From positions 1-64,000 of the forward strand of contig JAKSCG010000200.1 of NCBI GenBank assembly GCA_022360715.1: DNA of 64,000 nucleotides, given 5' to 3'. The translations under genes were made by a program, and so were the position numbers. Within the stretch, counting starts at the first letter, position 1. Each line of letters starts with the position of its first letter. The notes below the pieces were generated by a model that was not told the origin of the DNA, did not search any database, and worked only from the letters and a program-made list of their open reading frames with translations. Below are positions 14,941 to 24,185 of the stretch, piece after piece. Origin of the DNA: Halanaerobiales bacterium. Lineage in GTDB: Bacteria > Bacillota > Halanaerobiia > Halanaerobiales > DTU029.

Positions 14941-16065
14941 ATGTCTGAAAAACTTAATATTCCCTATGGATATACAAAGACATGGAATCCGACTGACGTA
15001 TGGAATATATATGATATTCTTCCCAATCCCGAAAAACTGGCAAAGGATAAAGTGAAGATAGGTATTATTGGTTTAGGTGGAGTGGCCCAGGGGAAACACC
15101 TTCCGGCAATCAGTAGATTAATATCTACCGGTGAACAGGTAGAAGTAGTTGGTGTTACAGAACCCCGACAGGAAGTTGCCGATAAAGTTGAAGCCCAGTA
15201 CGGCTTTAAATGTTATCAAGATTATCAAGATTTAATAAAAAATGTAGAGATGGATGGAGTACTGGTGTTAACCCAGCCTTCCGAACCCAGGAAGGAAATT
15301 ATCCGGGAAGCTATTGATCGTAATATACATGTACTGGCCGAAAAACCTCTTCTTTTTGATGGAATTGAATCTTTAGAAGATACACTTAAAAAAGCAGCCG
15401 AACTATGTAAATATGCGGAAGAAAAAGAAAAAATCTTAATGACAGGCTTTATGAAAAGATATTCACCTCCTTATGGTAATGCCCATTATCTGATTCAAGA
15501 GGGTAAGATCGGTAAGCCGGCAATGTTAGTAGCCAAGATGTGCCAAGGGTGGGCAGGCAATTGCCTTTTAGAAGCACAAACATGTCATTTGATCGATGTT
15601 ATTAGGTATTTAATGGGAGATGTAAAGTCAGTTATGGCATTAGGTGCAAATGTTTTTGGGGAAAAAGATTACCCTGCCGATAATTTAATTCTTAATTTTG
15701 AGTTTGAAGATGGGGGGATCGGAGTTTTATATCAAAATTCAACTGGTATGATACTCAAACCTTGGGAGTATCTGGAGGTTCATGGAGACGGAAAATGGCT
15801 ATCAGTTAATGATTTTTATGAACTTAACCTTTATGATTCAGAAGAAGGTCCAGCCAAACAATGGCGACCAACCTTACCGAATACTTTAATGTTCGATACG
15901 GAATTTAATGGTTTTACCGGAGAATTATTAAACTTTTTTAATTCGATCAGAGGAGTAGAAGAACCTTTAGTAACAGGTTGGGATGGTTATAAAGCATTAG
16001 AGATAGCTGTAGCTTCACACAGATCTTTAAAAGAGAACTCTAAAAAGATTTTACTTCCGCTGTGA
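14941..16065 (+). CDS. Gfo/Idh/MocA family NAD(P)-dependent dehydrogenase
   Basis: 374 residues. A 35-residue N-terminal extension (YGYTKTWNPTDVWNIYDIL) precedes the Rossmann motif KIGIIGLGGVAQGKHLP; the family signature AEKPL follows near residue 140, and LLEAQTCHLIDVIRYLMG holds the likely catalytic histidine region. The C-terminal alpha/beta domain is complete. The ATG follows the previous stop without a gap. It likely oxidises a sugar or polyol hydroxyl using NAD(P). The extended N terminus is longer than in most relatives. Confidence 0.88.
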   Translation: MSEKLNIPYGYTKTWNPTDVWNIYDILPNPEKLAKDKVKIGIIGLGGVAQGKHLPAISRLISTGEQVEVVGVTEPRQEVADKVEAQYGFKCYQDYQDLIKNVEMDGVLVLTQPSEPRKEIIREAIDRNIHVLAEKPLLFDGIESLEDTLKKAAELCKYAEEKEKILMTGFMKRYSPPYGNAHYLIQEGKIGKPAMLVAKMCQGWAGNCLLEAQTCHLIDVIRYLMGDVKSVMALGANVFGEKDYPADNLILNFEFEDGGIGVLYQNSTGMILKPWEYLEVHGDGKWLSVNDFYELNLYDSEEGPAKQWRPTLPNTLMFDTEFNGFTGELLNFFNSIRGVEEPLVTGWDGYKALEIAVASHRSLKENSKKILLPL

Positions 16066-16114
16066 AACTAAAAACTAGTAATACTAATTTTCAAATATGA
16101 AAAGGGGTTAAAAA

Positions 16115-17647
16115 ATGAAAAATATGAGAACAACAATTGGGAGTTTTATTGTTTTGGTGTTTTGTCTCTCATTAGTATTGAGTAGTGTAGTCTGGGCTGC
16201 ACCTAAAGGTGAGTTGAAGATTGGTATAGCTCAGGATTTAGTTGGAAATTGGGATCCTACCCAACATACTGTGGTAACTATGTTACAAGTTGAACCAACT
16301 TATTTTGATTTTCTGGTAAAGGTAAATATAGATGGTGATTTAGAGCCGATGTTAGCAACTAGCTGGGAAAATATTGACCCTTTAACCTGGGAATTCAAAA
16401 TTAGAGAAAGTGTTAAGTTTCACAATGGTAGCCTGTTAACTTCTGCTGATGTAAAGTCAGCAATAGAATATGCATCCAGTGCCAAAAATCCGTCTAGTGC
16501 ATGGTTGCCCGGTGAAATTAAGGGAAAAATTGTTGATGATTACACAATTAGATTAATTACTGATAAGCCGGCCGCTTCCTTATTATACTCCCTTTCGATG
16601 ATCCCGATTACAAATAAAGAATGGGTTAATAATCCCGAGAAATTTGCCGAGACTCCTAATGGAACTGGTCCATTTAAATTTGTTAAATTTGAACGCGATA
16701 CTCTTCATTTAGAAGCTAATATGGATTATTGGCAGGGTCCGCCCAATTTAGAAAAGGTACAATTTCAATATATAATAGACCCATCTGCCCGGCTGTATTT
16801 AGTAAAAACCGGCCAGATTCAAATTGCTGGTCGTTTACTCAGTGAACAAATTCCTATTATTGAGTCTGACCCCAATGTGGTATTGGAAAAGAATCCGATC
16901 GTAGAGCAAATGTGGTTATGGTTTAAATGTAAGAAAAGTCCATTTAAAGATAATCCAACCCTGCGGAGAGCATTTGCCTATGCGATCGACAGGGCAGGAA
17001 TAACCAAATACATTATGTATGAACAGGCTAAGGAGAGTAATTCGTTACTAGTGCCCGGTGTATTTGGATATGCTCCGGCTTCTAATATGCCCAGTTATAA
17101 CGTGGAAAAGGCGAAAGAACTTTTGGCCCAAGCAGGTTATCCGAACGGGCAAGGCTTACCTCCGTTAAAATTAATGGTAGCAGTCGGTGCTTGGCCAAAA
17201 TGTAAGGAATATGGCGAATATATAGTAGAGAACTTACAGGATATAGGAATTCCAATTGAGCTCTTCACAGTTGAAATAGGGCGCTTAGGTGCGATATGTT
17301 TTGATGAAGAACCAGAAGACTATGATTTGCAGATTACTGGTTGGAATCCGACGGGATTAGAGCCTGATCTTTTCCTGCGCGCGCTTTTTTATTCCAAACC
17401 TGGTCGTTTATCTAATATAGACGTACCGGAAATTGATCAAACTTTAGATAAAGAACTGAATATTCTTGATTTAGCGAAACGGGAACAGGTTATCCAGAAC
17501 GAGACCATTCCAACTATTGTTGATTATATGCCAGGGTTACCTTTATTCCAAACAGTAGAACTTAAAGCAGTTCGTCAAGAAGTAAAAGGATTTAAGTTGC
17601 TTCCTTCAACTGTGTATGACTTGCATGGTGTTTATCTAGCAGATTAA
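16115..17647 (+). CDS. ABC transporter substrate-binding protein, family 5 (Opp/Dpp type)
   Basis: 510 residues, standard for DppA/OppA-like lipoproteins or secreted binding proteins. Signal peptide: FIVLVFCLSLVLSSVVWA, cleaved after VWA, with no lipobox cysteine visible. The SBP_bac_5 body shows LEPMLATSWENIDPLTWEF, VKFHNGSLLTSADV, GTGPFKFVKFERD, and the LRRAFAYAIDR motif. It captures a peptide or, given the operon's sugar enzymes, more likely an oligosaccharide or glycoside, since family 5 proteins also bind these. A stem-loop right after the gene probably sets its excess over the permeases. Confidence 0.9.
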   Translation: MKNMRTTIGSFIVLVFCLSLVLSSVVWAAPKGELKIGIAQDLVGNWDPTQHTVVTMLQVEPTYFDFLVKVNIDGDLEPMLATSWENIDPLTWEFKIRESVKFHNGSLLTSADVKSAIEYASSAKNPSSAWLPGEIKGKIVDDYTIRLITDKPAASLLYSLSMIPITNKEWVNNPEKFAETPNGTGPFKFVKFERDTLHLEANMDYWQGPPNLEKVQFQYIIDPSARLYLVKTGQIQIAGRLLSEQIPIIESDPNVVLEKNPIVEQMWLWFKCKKSPFKDNPTLRRAFAYAIDRAGITKYIMYEQAKESNSLLVPGVFGYAPASNMPSYNVEKAKELLAQAGYPNGQGLPPLKLMVAVGAWPKCKEYGEYIVENLQDIGIPIELFTVEIGRLGAICFDEEPEDYDLQITGWNPTGLEPDLFLRALFYSKPGRLSNIDVPEIDQTLDKELNILDLAKREQVIQNETIPTIVDYMPGLPLFQTVELKAVRQEVKGFKLLPSTVYDLHGVYLAD

Positions 17648-17658
17648 AAAACAGATAT

Positions 17659-17692
17659 GGGGAAGGAAGTTCATTTTCTTCCCCTTTAATTT
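17659..17692 (+). terminator. intra-operon stem-loop after the binding-protein gene
   Basis: GGGGAAG / CTTCCCC stem followed by TTTAATTTC. It likely causes partial termination or protects the upstream message. Confidence 0.7.
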
Positions 17693-17749
17693 CTTTATAG
17701 CATTAAGAGTATGTCTTTAAAAAATAAGTCCTTGTAAAGAAGGTGTTTT

Positions 17750-18670
17750 ATGAAACAGATAATAATAAAACGGTTAATTATAGGTTTATTTGTAATCTTA
17801 GTAGTTACAATGCTCACCTTCGCTTTATTACAATTGTTTCCAGGTGATCCTGCGAAGATGATTGCACCTTGGGCAGGAGAAGAAACCTTGATCGAAATAA
17901 GAAAGTCTTTTGGGTTAGATAGCCCATTCCATATCCAGGTTTTAAAGTTTTATCAAGATGCACTAAAAGGAGATTTTGGTGAATCCTTTTTTTATCGGGA
18001 AGAAGTGAGAACATTATTGTTTAGTTATTTTCCACGCACAATTTATCTTACTTTAGGTGCTTTATTAATGGCATTAGTAATATCTATTCCGCTTGGTGTT
18101 TTATCTGCATTAAATCGAGATTCTTTTATTGACCGGATAGTACTTTTTATCTCAATTACTTCCCAGTCGTTACCTAATTTTTGGTTAGCTTTAATGTTTA
18201 TTTTATTTTTTGCGGTCAAATTAGGGCTATTCCCAGCGGGTGGCTATGGTTCATGGCAACATTTATTCTTACCGTCATTTGCCCTGGCCTGTACATTAAT
18301 AGCAACCTTTATCCGATCGATTCGTTCCATGATGATTGATGTTCTGGAACAAGACTTTATTAAGGCTTCAGAAGCTAGAGGAATACCTAGACTGTATATT
18401 ATCAAGAAAGGTCTCAGGAATACTTTTGTGCCATTATTAACATTATTTACCATGCAGTTGGGCTACATGCTCGGCGGTGCTGTTGTTATTGAATTTATTT
18501 TTAACTACCCGGGCATTGGGCTATTGGCGATGCAAGCAGTTTTGCGACGGGACTATCCTCTGATCCAAGGACTGGTTGTGCTAATATCAACCGTATTTAT
18601 CATCCTTAATCTGTTAGTTGACTTGAGTTATACCTATTTAGACCCGCGGATTAGAAAGGAGGAATTGTAA
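17750..18670 (+). CDS. ABC transporter permease, DppB/OppB type
   Basis: 306 residues with six hydrophobic segments, beginning with FVILVVTMLTFALLQLFPGDP, the usual first helix and FPGDP loop of DppB proteins. The EAA loop is IKASEARGIPRLYIIKKGLRNTFVPLLTL. Forms the transmembrane channel with the next gene product. The spacing of four bases to the next gene shows co-translation. Confidence 0.92.
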   Translation: MKQIIIKRLIIGLFVILVVTMLTFALLQLFPGDPAKMIAPWAGEETLIEIRKSFGLDSPFHIQVLKFYQDALKGDFGESFFYREEVRTLLFSYFPRTIYLTLGALLMALVISIPLGVLSALNRDSFIDRIVLFISITSQSLPNFWLALMFILFFAVKLGLFPAGGYGSWQHLFLPSFALACTLIATFIRSIRSMMIDVLEQDFIKASEARGIPRLYIIKKGLRNTFVPLLTLFTMQLGYMLGGAVVIEFIFNYPGIGLLAMQAVLRRDYPLIQGLVVLISTVFIILNLLVDLSYTYLDPRIRKEEL

Positions 18671-18674
18671 GATT

Positions 18675-19598
18675 ATGAATTTAGACACAAACATTGATAA
18701 CAATACATTGTTAAAAAAAGATAATATCAATTTTAAAGGAAAATTATCTAGATGGTATCGGTTTCTCTTAACCAACAAGGGGATATTTTTCGGTTCATTA
18801 ATTACCTTTATAGTAATTTTCTGTGTGGTTTTTGCCCCATTAGTAACAACATATGATCCCTTAAAACAGGATATAACTAAAAGGCTAACTCCGCCTATGT
18901 GGCAAGACGGGGGTTCAATTGAACATATTTTAGGAACCGATTCAATGGGGCGAGATTTATTGACCAGGATAATTTACGGCGGTCGTTTTTCCCTGTTGTT
19001 AGGTCTTACTTCTGTGCTCATTGCTTTAATGGTAGGAACTCTTTTTGGATTAATTACCGGTTATTACGGGGGATTTCTGGAAAATATTTTAATGAGAATA
19101 GTAGATATTCAGTTAGGCTTTCCCTTTATTATATTAGTAGTAATAATTCTTTCGATCGCCGAACCGACCTTTTGGGTTCTATCCGCTTTATTTAGCCTTT
19201 TATTATGGCCGGGTTATGCAAGAGTCGTGCGTTCAATTTTGCTTTCGGAAAAATCAGCGGCATACGTATTAGCTGCCAAAAGTCTTGGGGCAAGCGATTT
19301 TAGAATAATAATTATATATATTGCCCGTAATATTATTCCTTCCATGCTGCTGATGAGTACAATGGATATCGCAACTATTATTATTACAGAAGCAATGTTA
19401 GGCTTTGTTGGATTAGGGACACCACCTCCTGCACCAACCTGGGGAAATATTATGGCCGATGGGAAAAATTATATAAGTACAGCATGGTGGGTCATAACAT
19501 TTCCGGGAGTTGCCATCTGGATTACTCTTTTTGGGATAAATCTATTTGGTGATAACTTACAGCAGTTTGTTAATCCAAAGCTAAGGAAAAAATATTAA
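18675..19598 (+). CDS. ABC transporter permease, DppC/OppC type
   Basis: 307 residues. Typical DppC layout: a cytoplasmic N terminus, first helix FFGSLITFIVIFCVVFAPLV, the periplasmic HILGTDSMGRDLLTRIIYGGR motif, and the C-terminal EAMLGFVGLGTPPPAPTWGNIM. The EAA loop is VLAAKSLGASDFRIIIIYIARNIIPS. Pairs with the DppB-type protein. Confidence 0.93.
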   Translation: MNLDTNIDNNTLLKKDNINFKGKLSRWYRFLLTNKGIFFGSLITFIVIFCVVFAPLVTTYDPLKQDITKRLTPPMWQDGGSIEHILGTDSMGRDLLTRIIYGGRFSLLLGLTSVLIALMVGTLFGLITGYYGGFLENILMRIVDIQLGFPFIILVVIILSIAEPTFWVLSALFSLLLWPGYARVVRSILLSEKSAAYVLAAKSLGASDFRIIIIYIARNIIPSMLLMSTMDIATIIITEAMLGFVGLGTPPPAPTWGNIMADGKNYISTAWWVITFPGVAIWITLFGINLFGDNLQQFVNPKLRKKY

Positions 19599-19609
19599 AG
19601 GAGAAAAAA

Positions 19610-20623
19610 ATGCCTAATAATGATCAAAAAAATTTATTAGATGTAAAAAATCTGAAAACACATTTCTTTTTGAATAACGGGCAAATACTCAGAGCAGTAG
19701 ACGGTATCTCTTTTAGTTTAAAAAAAGGAGAGTGTTTAGGAATTGTCGGTGAAAGTGGCTCAGGGAAAAGTGTAACCTCTCGTTCCATTTTAAATTGTGT
19801 AGAATCACCTGGAAAAATAGTGGATGGAGAAATACTATATGAAGGACGCAATTTATTAACTATGTCAGAAAAAGAGCTTCGTAAAATAAGGGGTTCAGAT
19901 ATTTCTTTAATTTTCCAAAATCCTACCACAGCACTTGATCCATTGCAAAAAATAGGCGATCAATTTTTTGAAACCCTTAAAGCTCACAGTTCTTATAATA
20001 ATACAGTAATTAAAGAAAAGGTATTAGAAACGATTAAGAGCTTAGGATTTGAAAAACCGGAAGTTATTTATGAAAGTTATCCCTGTGATTTTAGTCCAGG
20101 CTATATCCAACGGATTATGATTGCCCTAGCAATACTTTGTAAACCTAAGATAGTAATAGCTGATGAACCGACTACAACATTGGGGGTTACGATCCAATCA
20201 CAAATTTTAAGCATGTTAGACCGTTTAAGGACAGAATTAGGTACATCAATTATTATGATTACCCATGACTTTGGAGTAATTGCACAAGTATCAACCAAAG
20301 TGATGGTAATGTATGGTGGACAATGTATGGAATACGGACCAAAAAAAGATTTATTTTTAGAACCAAAGCACCCTTATACAATCGGATTGATTAGGTCGGT
20401 ACCTTTAATCGAAGCACGTACTATTAAGAAGCTTTATACTATTCCGGGTTCACCCCCGGAAATGATTAATTTGCCGTCCGGTTGTGTTTTTGCATCCCGT
20501 TGTGAATATGTGGGAAAAAAATGCTTGACAGAAAAACCTCCTTTAAAAAAGCTGAATGAAGAAAGATATTGTAGTTGTCATTACCCGGTTGAATTTAATA
20601 CTCGCGATGAAATTATTATATAA
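19610..20623 (+). CDS. ABC transporter ATPase, DppD/OppD type, with degenerate signature motif
   Basis: 337 residues. Walker A GESGSGKS, Q-loop FQNPTTALDP, Walker B VIADEP and H-loop MITHDF are intact, and the OppD C-terminal cysteine region (GCVFASRCEYVGKKCLTEKP) is present. The ABC signature normally LSGG(M/Q)xQR reads FSPGYIQR, and the D-loop normally TALD reads TTLG. This half would give a poor signature to the ATP site completed by the partner ATPase. It shares an operon with the normal DppF-type ATPase at 20650, so the transporter may have one catalytic and one degenerate site. Confidence 0.88.
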   Translation: MPNNDQKNLLDVKNLKTHFFLNNGQILRAVDGISFSLKKGECLGIVGESGSGKSVTSRSILNCVESPGKIVDGEILYEGRNLLTMSEKELRKIRGSDISLIFQNPTTALDPLQKIGDQFFETLKAHSSYNNTVIKEKVLETIKSLGFEKPEVIYESYPCDFSPGYIQRIMIALAILCKPKIVIADEPTTTLGVTIQSQILSMLDRLRTELGTSIIMITHDFGVIAQVSTKVMVMYGGQCMEYGPKKDLFLEPKHPYTIGLIRSVPLIEARTIKKLYTIPGSPPEMINLPSGCVFASRCEYVGKKCLTEKPPLKKLNEERYCSCHYPVEFNTRDEIII

Positions 20624-20649
20624 CTTATTAATAAAAGGGGGACGGGAAG

Positions 20650-21627
20650 ATGGAACAGAGTTTATTAAAAATCCAAGAACTTAAAAAGTATTTTCCAATT
20701 AGAAAAGGTTTATTCAAAAAGCAAATAGGTATTGCTAAAGTAGTTGATGACATATCATTTAATATTGGTAAGGGAGAGGTTGTAGGATTAATCGGCGAAT
20801 CAGGTGCGGGGAAAAGTATTCTATTACAAACTATCGCCCTTTTACGACAGCCAACCGAAGGGAAAGTTGTTTTTAACGGCCAAGATTTAGCGGATTGTAG
20901 TAAAAAAGAATTAAAAAAAATTAGAAAGCAAATGCAATTGATTCCCCAGGATCATCAGAATTCTTTACACCCACGAATGACGATCCGAGAGATTTTAAAA
21001 GAACCGCTTAAAATACACGGGATCGGAAGCAAAGATGAAAAAGAGAGGAAAGCAAGAGAATTGTTGGAACTAGTAGAATTGGAAAGTAATTATTTGAATC
21101 GCTTTCCCCATCAACTTAGCGGAGGACAAAAACAGCGGGTAGCTATTGCCCGGGCTTTAGCACTTAGACCGGAATTGATCCTATGTGATGAACCAGTATC
21201 GGCATTAGATGTTTCAATTCAAGCTCAAATTCTGAATTTGTTTATGGATCTGCAAAAACAGTTTGGTTTAAGTTACTTATTTGTAGCCCAGGATTTGGCA
21301 GTGTTAAGGCAAATTAGTTACCATATTTTGGTTTTGTATTTAGGGAAGTTTATTGAAATTGGGCTTGATGGTATCATATATGAAAATCCACTTCACCCCT
21401 ATACAAAGACTTTTTTAGATGCTTCTCCCAGTATTAAAAAAAATATATATGAAGGAGAACGTATCCCGATAACATGGGGAGATGTTCCAACCCCTTTGGA
21501 CCCTCCTGCCGGATGTGCATTTCACCCGCGCTGTAATCAAGCAATTGAAATATGTCAAAAAGTAGAGCCTAAATTAGAAAAAGTAAATGAAAAACATTTT
21601 GTTGCTTGCCATAGAGTTAACGAGTAA
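20650..21627 (+). CDS. ABC transporter ATPase, DppF/OppF type
   Basis: 325 residues with canonical motifs: Walker A GESGAGKS, Q-loop IPQDHQNSLHPRMTI, signature LSGGQKQRVAIARAL, Walker B LILCDEPVSALD. The DppF C-terminal region (PAGCAFHPRCNQAIEICQKVEP) has the usual cysteines. In the H-loop region the usual histidine is replaced: FVAQDLAVLRQIS in place of SHDL. It energises the Opp-type transporter together with the DppD-type subunit. Confidence 0.92.
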   Translation: MEQSLLKIQELKKYFPIRKGLFKKQIGIAKVVDDISFNIGKGEVVGLIGESGAGKSILLQTIALLRQPTEGKVVFNGQDLADCSKKELKKIRKQMQLIPQDHQNSLHPRMTIREILKEPLKIHGIGSKDEKERKARELLELVELESNYLNRFPHQLSGGQKQRVAIARALALRPELILCDEPVSALDVSIQAQILNLFMDLQKQFGLSYLFVAQDLAVLRQISYHILVLYLGKFIEIGLDGIIYENPLHPYTKTFLDASPSIKKNIYEGERIPITWGDVPTPLDPPAGCAFHPRCNQAIEICQKVEPKLEKVNEKHFVACHRVNE

Positions 21628-21702
21628 TGCTAAAATAATTTTTAAATAGCTTATTGAAAAATATTTTAAGATTTATAAAAAAACTAAAAGGAGTAGATTA
21701 AA

Positions 21703-22071
21703 GTGGAAAATTATCAATTAAAAAAATTTGTAGAAGACGGCAAAAAAATAGCCAAAACTAAAGGCTTTAATACCTTTAATCATTTAGGGGTAGTTGTAGA
21801 TGAACGTCCTAATAACGCAGTATACGTAGAATCAACACATTGTTGGGTGACGCCTATTGAAAATGAAATAGAGCAACTATTTTTTGAACCGACAAGTCCA
21901 TGCCATGAACTGCTAAAAAACAATTCCCATTTGTGTTTTGAAGTTGAAGATCTAAGTAAATATATCGAACAATACCCAATTTTACTGGAACCTTTTGAGG
22001 GAGCCTGGGGAAAGGCGGTATTTTTAAATGTTGATGGTTGGGTTTTTGAACTATTAGAGCCGATAAAATAA
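21703..22071 (+). CDS. VOC-superfamily protein (glyoxalase fold)
   Basis: 122 residues starting with GTG 21703 after AAAGGAG. FNHLGVVVDE near residue 25, HLCFEVEDLSKYIEQ in the middle and WGKAVFLNVDGWVFELLEP at the end form the two beta-alpha-beta modules of a VOC protein. Possible metal ligands are His in NHLGVVV, His in SHLCFEV and Glu in VFELLEP. It lies between the transporter and the ROK regulator in the sugar operon, so it may act on a catabolic intermediate, for example as an epimerase or lyase. The substrate is unknown. Confidence 0.7.
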   Translation: MENYQLKKFVEDGKKIAKTKGFNTFNHLGVVVDERPNNAVYVESTHCWVTPIENEIEQLFFEPTSPCHELLKNNSHLCFEVEDLSKYIEQYPILLEPFEGAWGKAVFLNVDGWVFELLEPIK

Positions 22072-22114
22072 GGCCAATAAACAAGGGGTCAGATTTTAAA
22101 GGGAGAGGGTTAAT

Positions 22115-23326
22115 ATATATAATATAAAAGAAGAAAAGGAAAGAAATGATTTAGAATTAGTTCGTCAAAAGAATAAAGCATTAATCCTTAATAGTGTTAG
22201 AAAAAATGGATATATTTCTCGAACAAAAATATCAAAAATTTTAAAATTGAGTAAAACAACAGTTTCCAGACTTGTTAAAGAACTAATAGAAGAAAAATAC
22301 TTGATCGAGGTTGGTGAGGGACAATCAAAGAAAAGCGGGGGACGAAAACCTGTACTGACTGCTTTAAATAATTCAGGTAGATATGTAATTGGAGTTGATC
22401 TTGGTGTAACAAATACCATTATCGCCGTTGCCAATATAAATGGGGAAATATTAAAGAAGATCAGGAAGCCAACAATACGAAATCATAATATTGGGGGAGT
22501 TGTATCATATATTTCAAATTTAGTTGAGCAAATAACTGAGCAAGCCGGGATAGAAAAGAGCTTGATTAAGGGGATCGGGGTAGCGATAGGAGGTGTTATT
22601 GAGAGAGAAACCGGAATTGTCAGGTTTTCTTCGAACTTTTCTTGGAAAAATGTATATCTAAAAAAGCTTTTAGAAGAAAAGACCGGTTTATACACATTAA
22701 TAGATAATTGTACTAGAGTGATGGCATTAGGACTAGTCTGGCACCAAAAAGGGATCAGCGAAAAAAACTTTTTTTTCATTAATGCCGGTTTTGGGATAGG
22801 TTCATCGCTAGTTATTGATGGTTCAATCTATGATATTCATAGTGAGTTTGGTCATATTCCAATAACATACGAAAATGTTCTTTGTCAATGCGGCAAAAAA
22901 GGCTGTCTGGAAGCAATTGCTTCCGGTAATGCGATCGAACGTAAGGCCAATCAATTATATAATACCAAAAATAGTTGGTTAACAGCCAAGAATGTCGCCG
23001 AGCGAGCAAAGAATAATGAGCAACTTGCTAAGATTGTCTATAATGAGGCCGGAGGCTATTTAGGGAAAGGTATTTCGATCGTTGCAAATATCTTTAATCC
23101 TAAAAAAATTATCATTGGAGGCGGGGTTTCACAAGCCGGTGATATCTTGTTAAAACCTGTTATGGAATCTTTTTCTAAATATACAATGGATATAATTAAA
23201 GAAGATATCGAGATCAATATTTCGCCATTAGGAATGGATGGGGGAATTTACGGAGCAATAACAATGATTTTAAATGAAAGGATATTTAATATCTCTATAT
23301 TTAATAAAGATATACCTGCTTTCTAA
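22115..23326 (+). CDS. ROK-family transcriptional repressor/sugar-sensing protein
   Basis: 403 residues if read from ATA 22115. The N-terminal winged HTH (LVRQKNKALILNSVRKNGYISR, then ISKILKLSKTTVSRLVKELI) begins well upstream of the first ordinary start, TTG 22247, which would cut it in two. Between the in-frame stop at 22097-22099 and the HTH there is no ATG, GTG or TTG; GGGAGAGGG (22101-22109) points to the ATA. The ROK domain shows VIGVDLGVTNT, GIGVAIGGVIE, NAGFGIGSSLV, the zinc motif CQCGKKGCLEAIASG, and IIIGGGVSQAG. ROK repressors bind an operator until a sugar or sugar phosphate is sensed. It probably controls this operon. Confidence 0.88.
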   Translation: MYNIKEEKERNDLELVRQKNKALILNSVRKNGYISRTKISKILKLSKTTVSRLVKELIEEKYLIEVGEGQSKKSGGRKPVLTALNNSGRYVIGVDLGVTNTIIAVANINGEILKKIRKPTIRNHNIGGVVSYISNLVEQITEQAGIEKSLIKGIGVAIGGVIERETGIVRFSSNFSWKNVYLKKLLEEKTGLYTLIDNCTRVMALGLVWHQKGISEKNFFFINAGFGIGSSLVIDGSIYDIHSEFGHIPITYENVLCQCGKKGCLEAIASGNAIERKANQLYNTKNSWLTAKNVAERAKNNEQLAKIVYNEAGGYLGKGISIVANIFNPKKIIIGGGVSQAGDILLKPVMESFSKYTMDIIKEDIEINISPLGMDGGIYGAITMILNERIFNISIFNKDIPAF

Positions 23327-23352
23327 TCAATAAATCTTAAAGATGGGGTGGT

Positions 23353-24165
23353 ATGATGAAAAATAAACTGGCAGTAAGTACGAACACCTATCATGGTTTT
23401 TCTCTGGAGCAAGCGCTCAAAGGCATTGCTGAGGCTGGGTATAAATATGTTGAATTAACAGCAGTTAAGGACTATACAGAACATGTTAACTGGCAAATGA
23501 CTGAAAAACAAATTGAGGAAATACAAAAGAAGTTAAAGGATTACGATTTACAGGCAATAGCCCTTAGCGGTCATTGTAATATAATGACTGATCAAGGTAC
23601 TGAACTATTTCTAAAAAATATTGAACTGGCGGCAAGAATAGGTTGTCAGCATATTGTTACGGCGACAGGAGAAGTTCATGGAGATAAGGATGAAATTGAA
23701 GATGAATCAATCCTTATCGATAGGTTAAAGCGTTTAATCGCAAAATGTCAGGACCATGAAATCACATTAGTTCTGGAAACTCATGGTAATAATTACGCAA
23801 CCGGCAGTATTTTATATGAGCTAGTAAAAAAAATCGACAGCAAATATCTGGGGATTAATTACGACACCGCCAATGTTATTTTTTATGGTAATATTAGACC
23901 GGAAGAAGATATGCCAAAATGTATTGATAAAATTTATTACATTCACCTCAAAGATAAATTAGGTCAAGAAAAAGAATGGAATTTTCCGGCGATCGGAAAA
24001 GGTTATATTGATTTTGCCAAAATATTTAATCTTTTAAAAGGACAAAACTACCAGGGACCGATTAGTGTAGAGATTGAATTTACTGAGGATGGCCCCGGTT
24101 GTTTGTCCGAAGTAGATCAAGCGGTTAAAGATTCATACCGGTATATCGTTAATAATTTAATATAA
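23353..24165 (+). CDS. sugar phosphate isomerase/epimerase (AP_endonuc_2 TIM barrel)
   Basis: 270 residues from the ATG at 23353 (a second ATG follows at 23356). Barrel motifs: LAVSTNTYHGFSLEQALKGI, YVELTAV, IVTATGEVHGD, LVLETHGNN, GINYDTANVIFYG, IYYIHLKDKLG, PAIGKGYIDFAKIF and ISVEIEF. Metal/substrate residues are Glu in LETHG, Asp in YDTANV, His in HLKDK and Glu in VEIEF. It is a second, clearly different member of the family found at 14083, and again is followed by a Gfo/Idh/MocA gene, so the operon carries two dehydrogenase-epimerase pairs. Confidence 0.87.
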   Translation: MMKNKLAVSTNTYHGFSLEQALKGIAEAGYKYVELTAVKDYTEHVNWQMTEKQIEEIQKKLKDYDLQAIALSGHCNIMTDQGTELFLKNIELAARIGCQHIVTATGEVHGDKDEIEDESILIDRLKRLIAKCQDHEITLVLETHGNNYATGSILYELVKKIDSKYLGINYDTANVIFYGNIRPEEDMPKCIDKIYYIHLKDKLGQEKEWNFPAIGKGYIDFAKIFNLLKGQNYQGPISVEIEFTEDGPGCLSEVDQAVKDSYRYIVNNLI

Positions 24166-24185
24166 TAGCAAAGGAAGTAATTCAG

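Noticed and set aside
22247-23326. ROK protein starting at TTG 22247
   Set aside because: This would remove the first helices of the winged HTH, which are clearly encoded upstream in the same frame.
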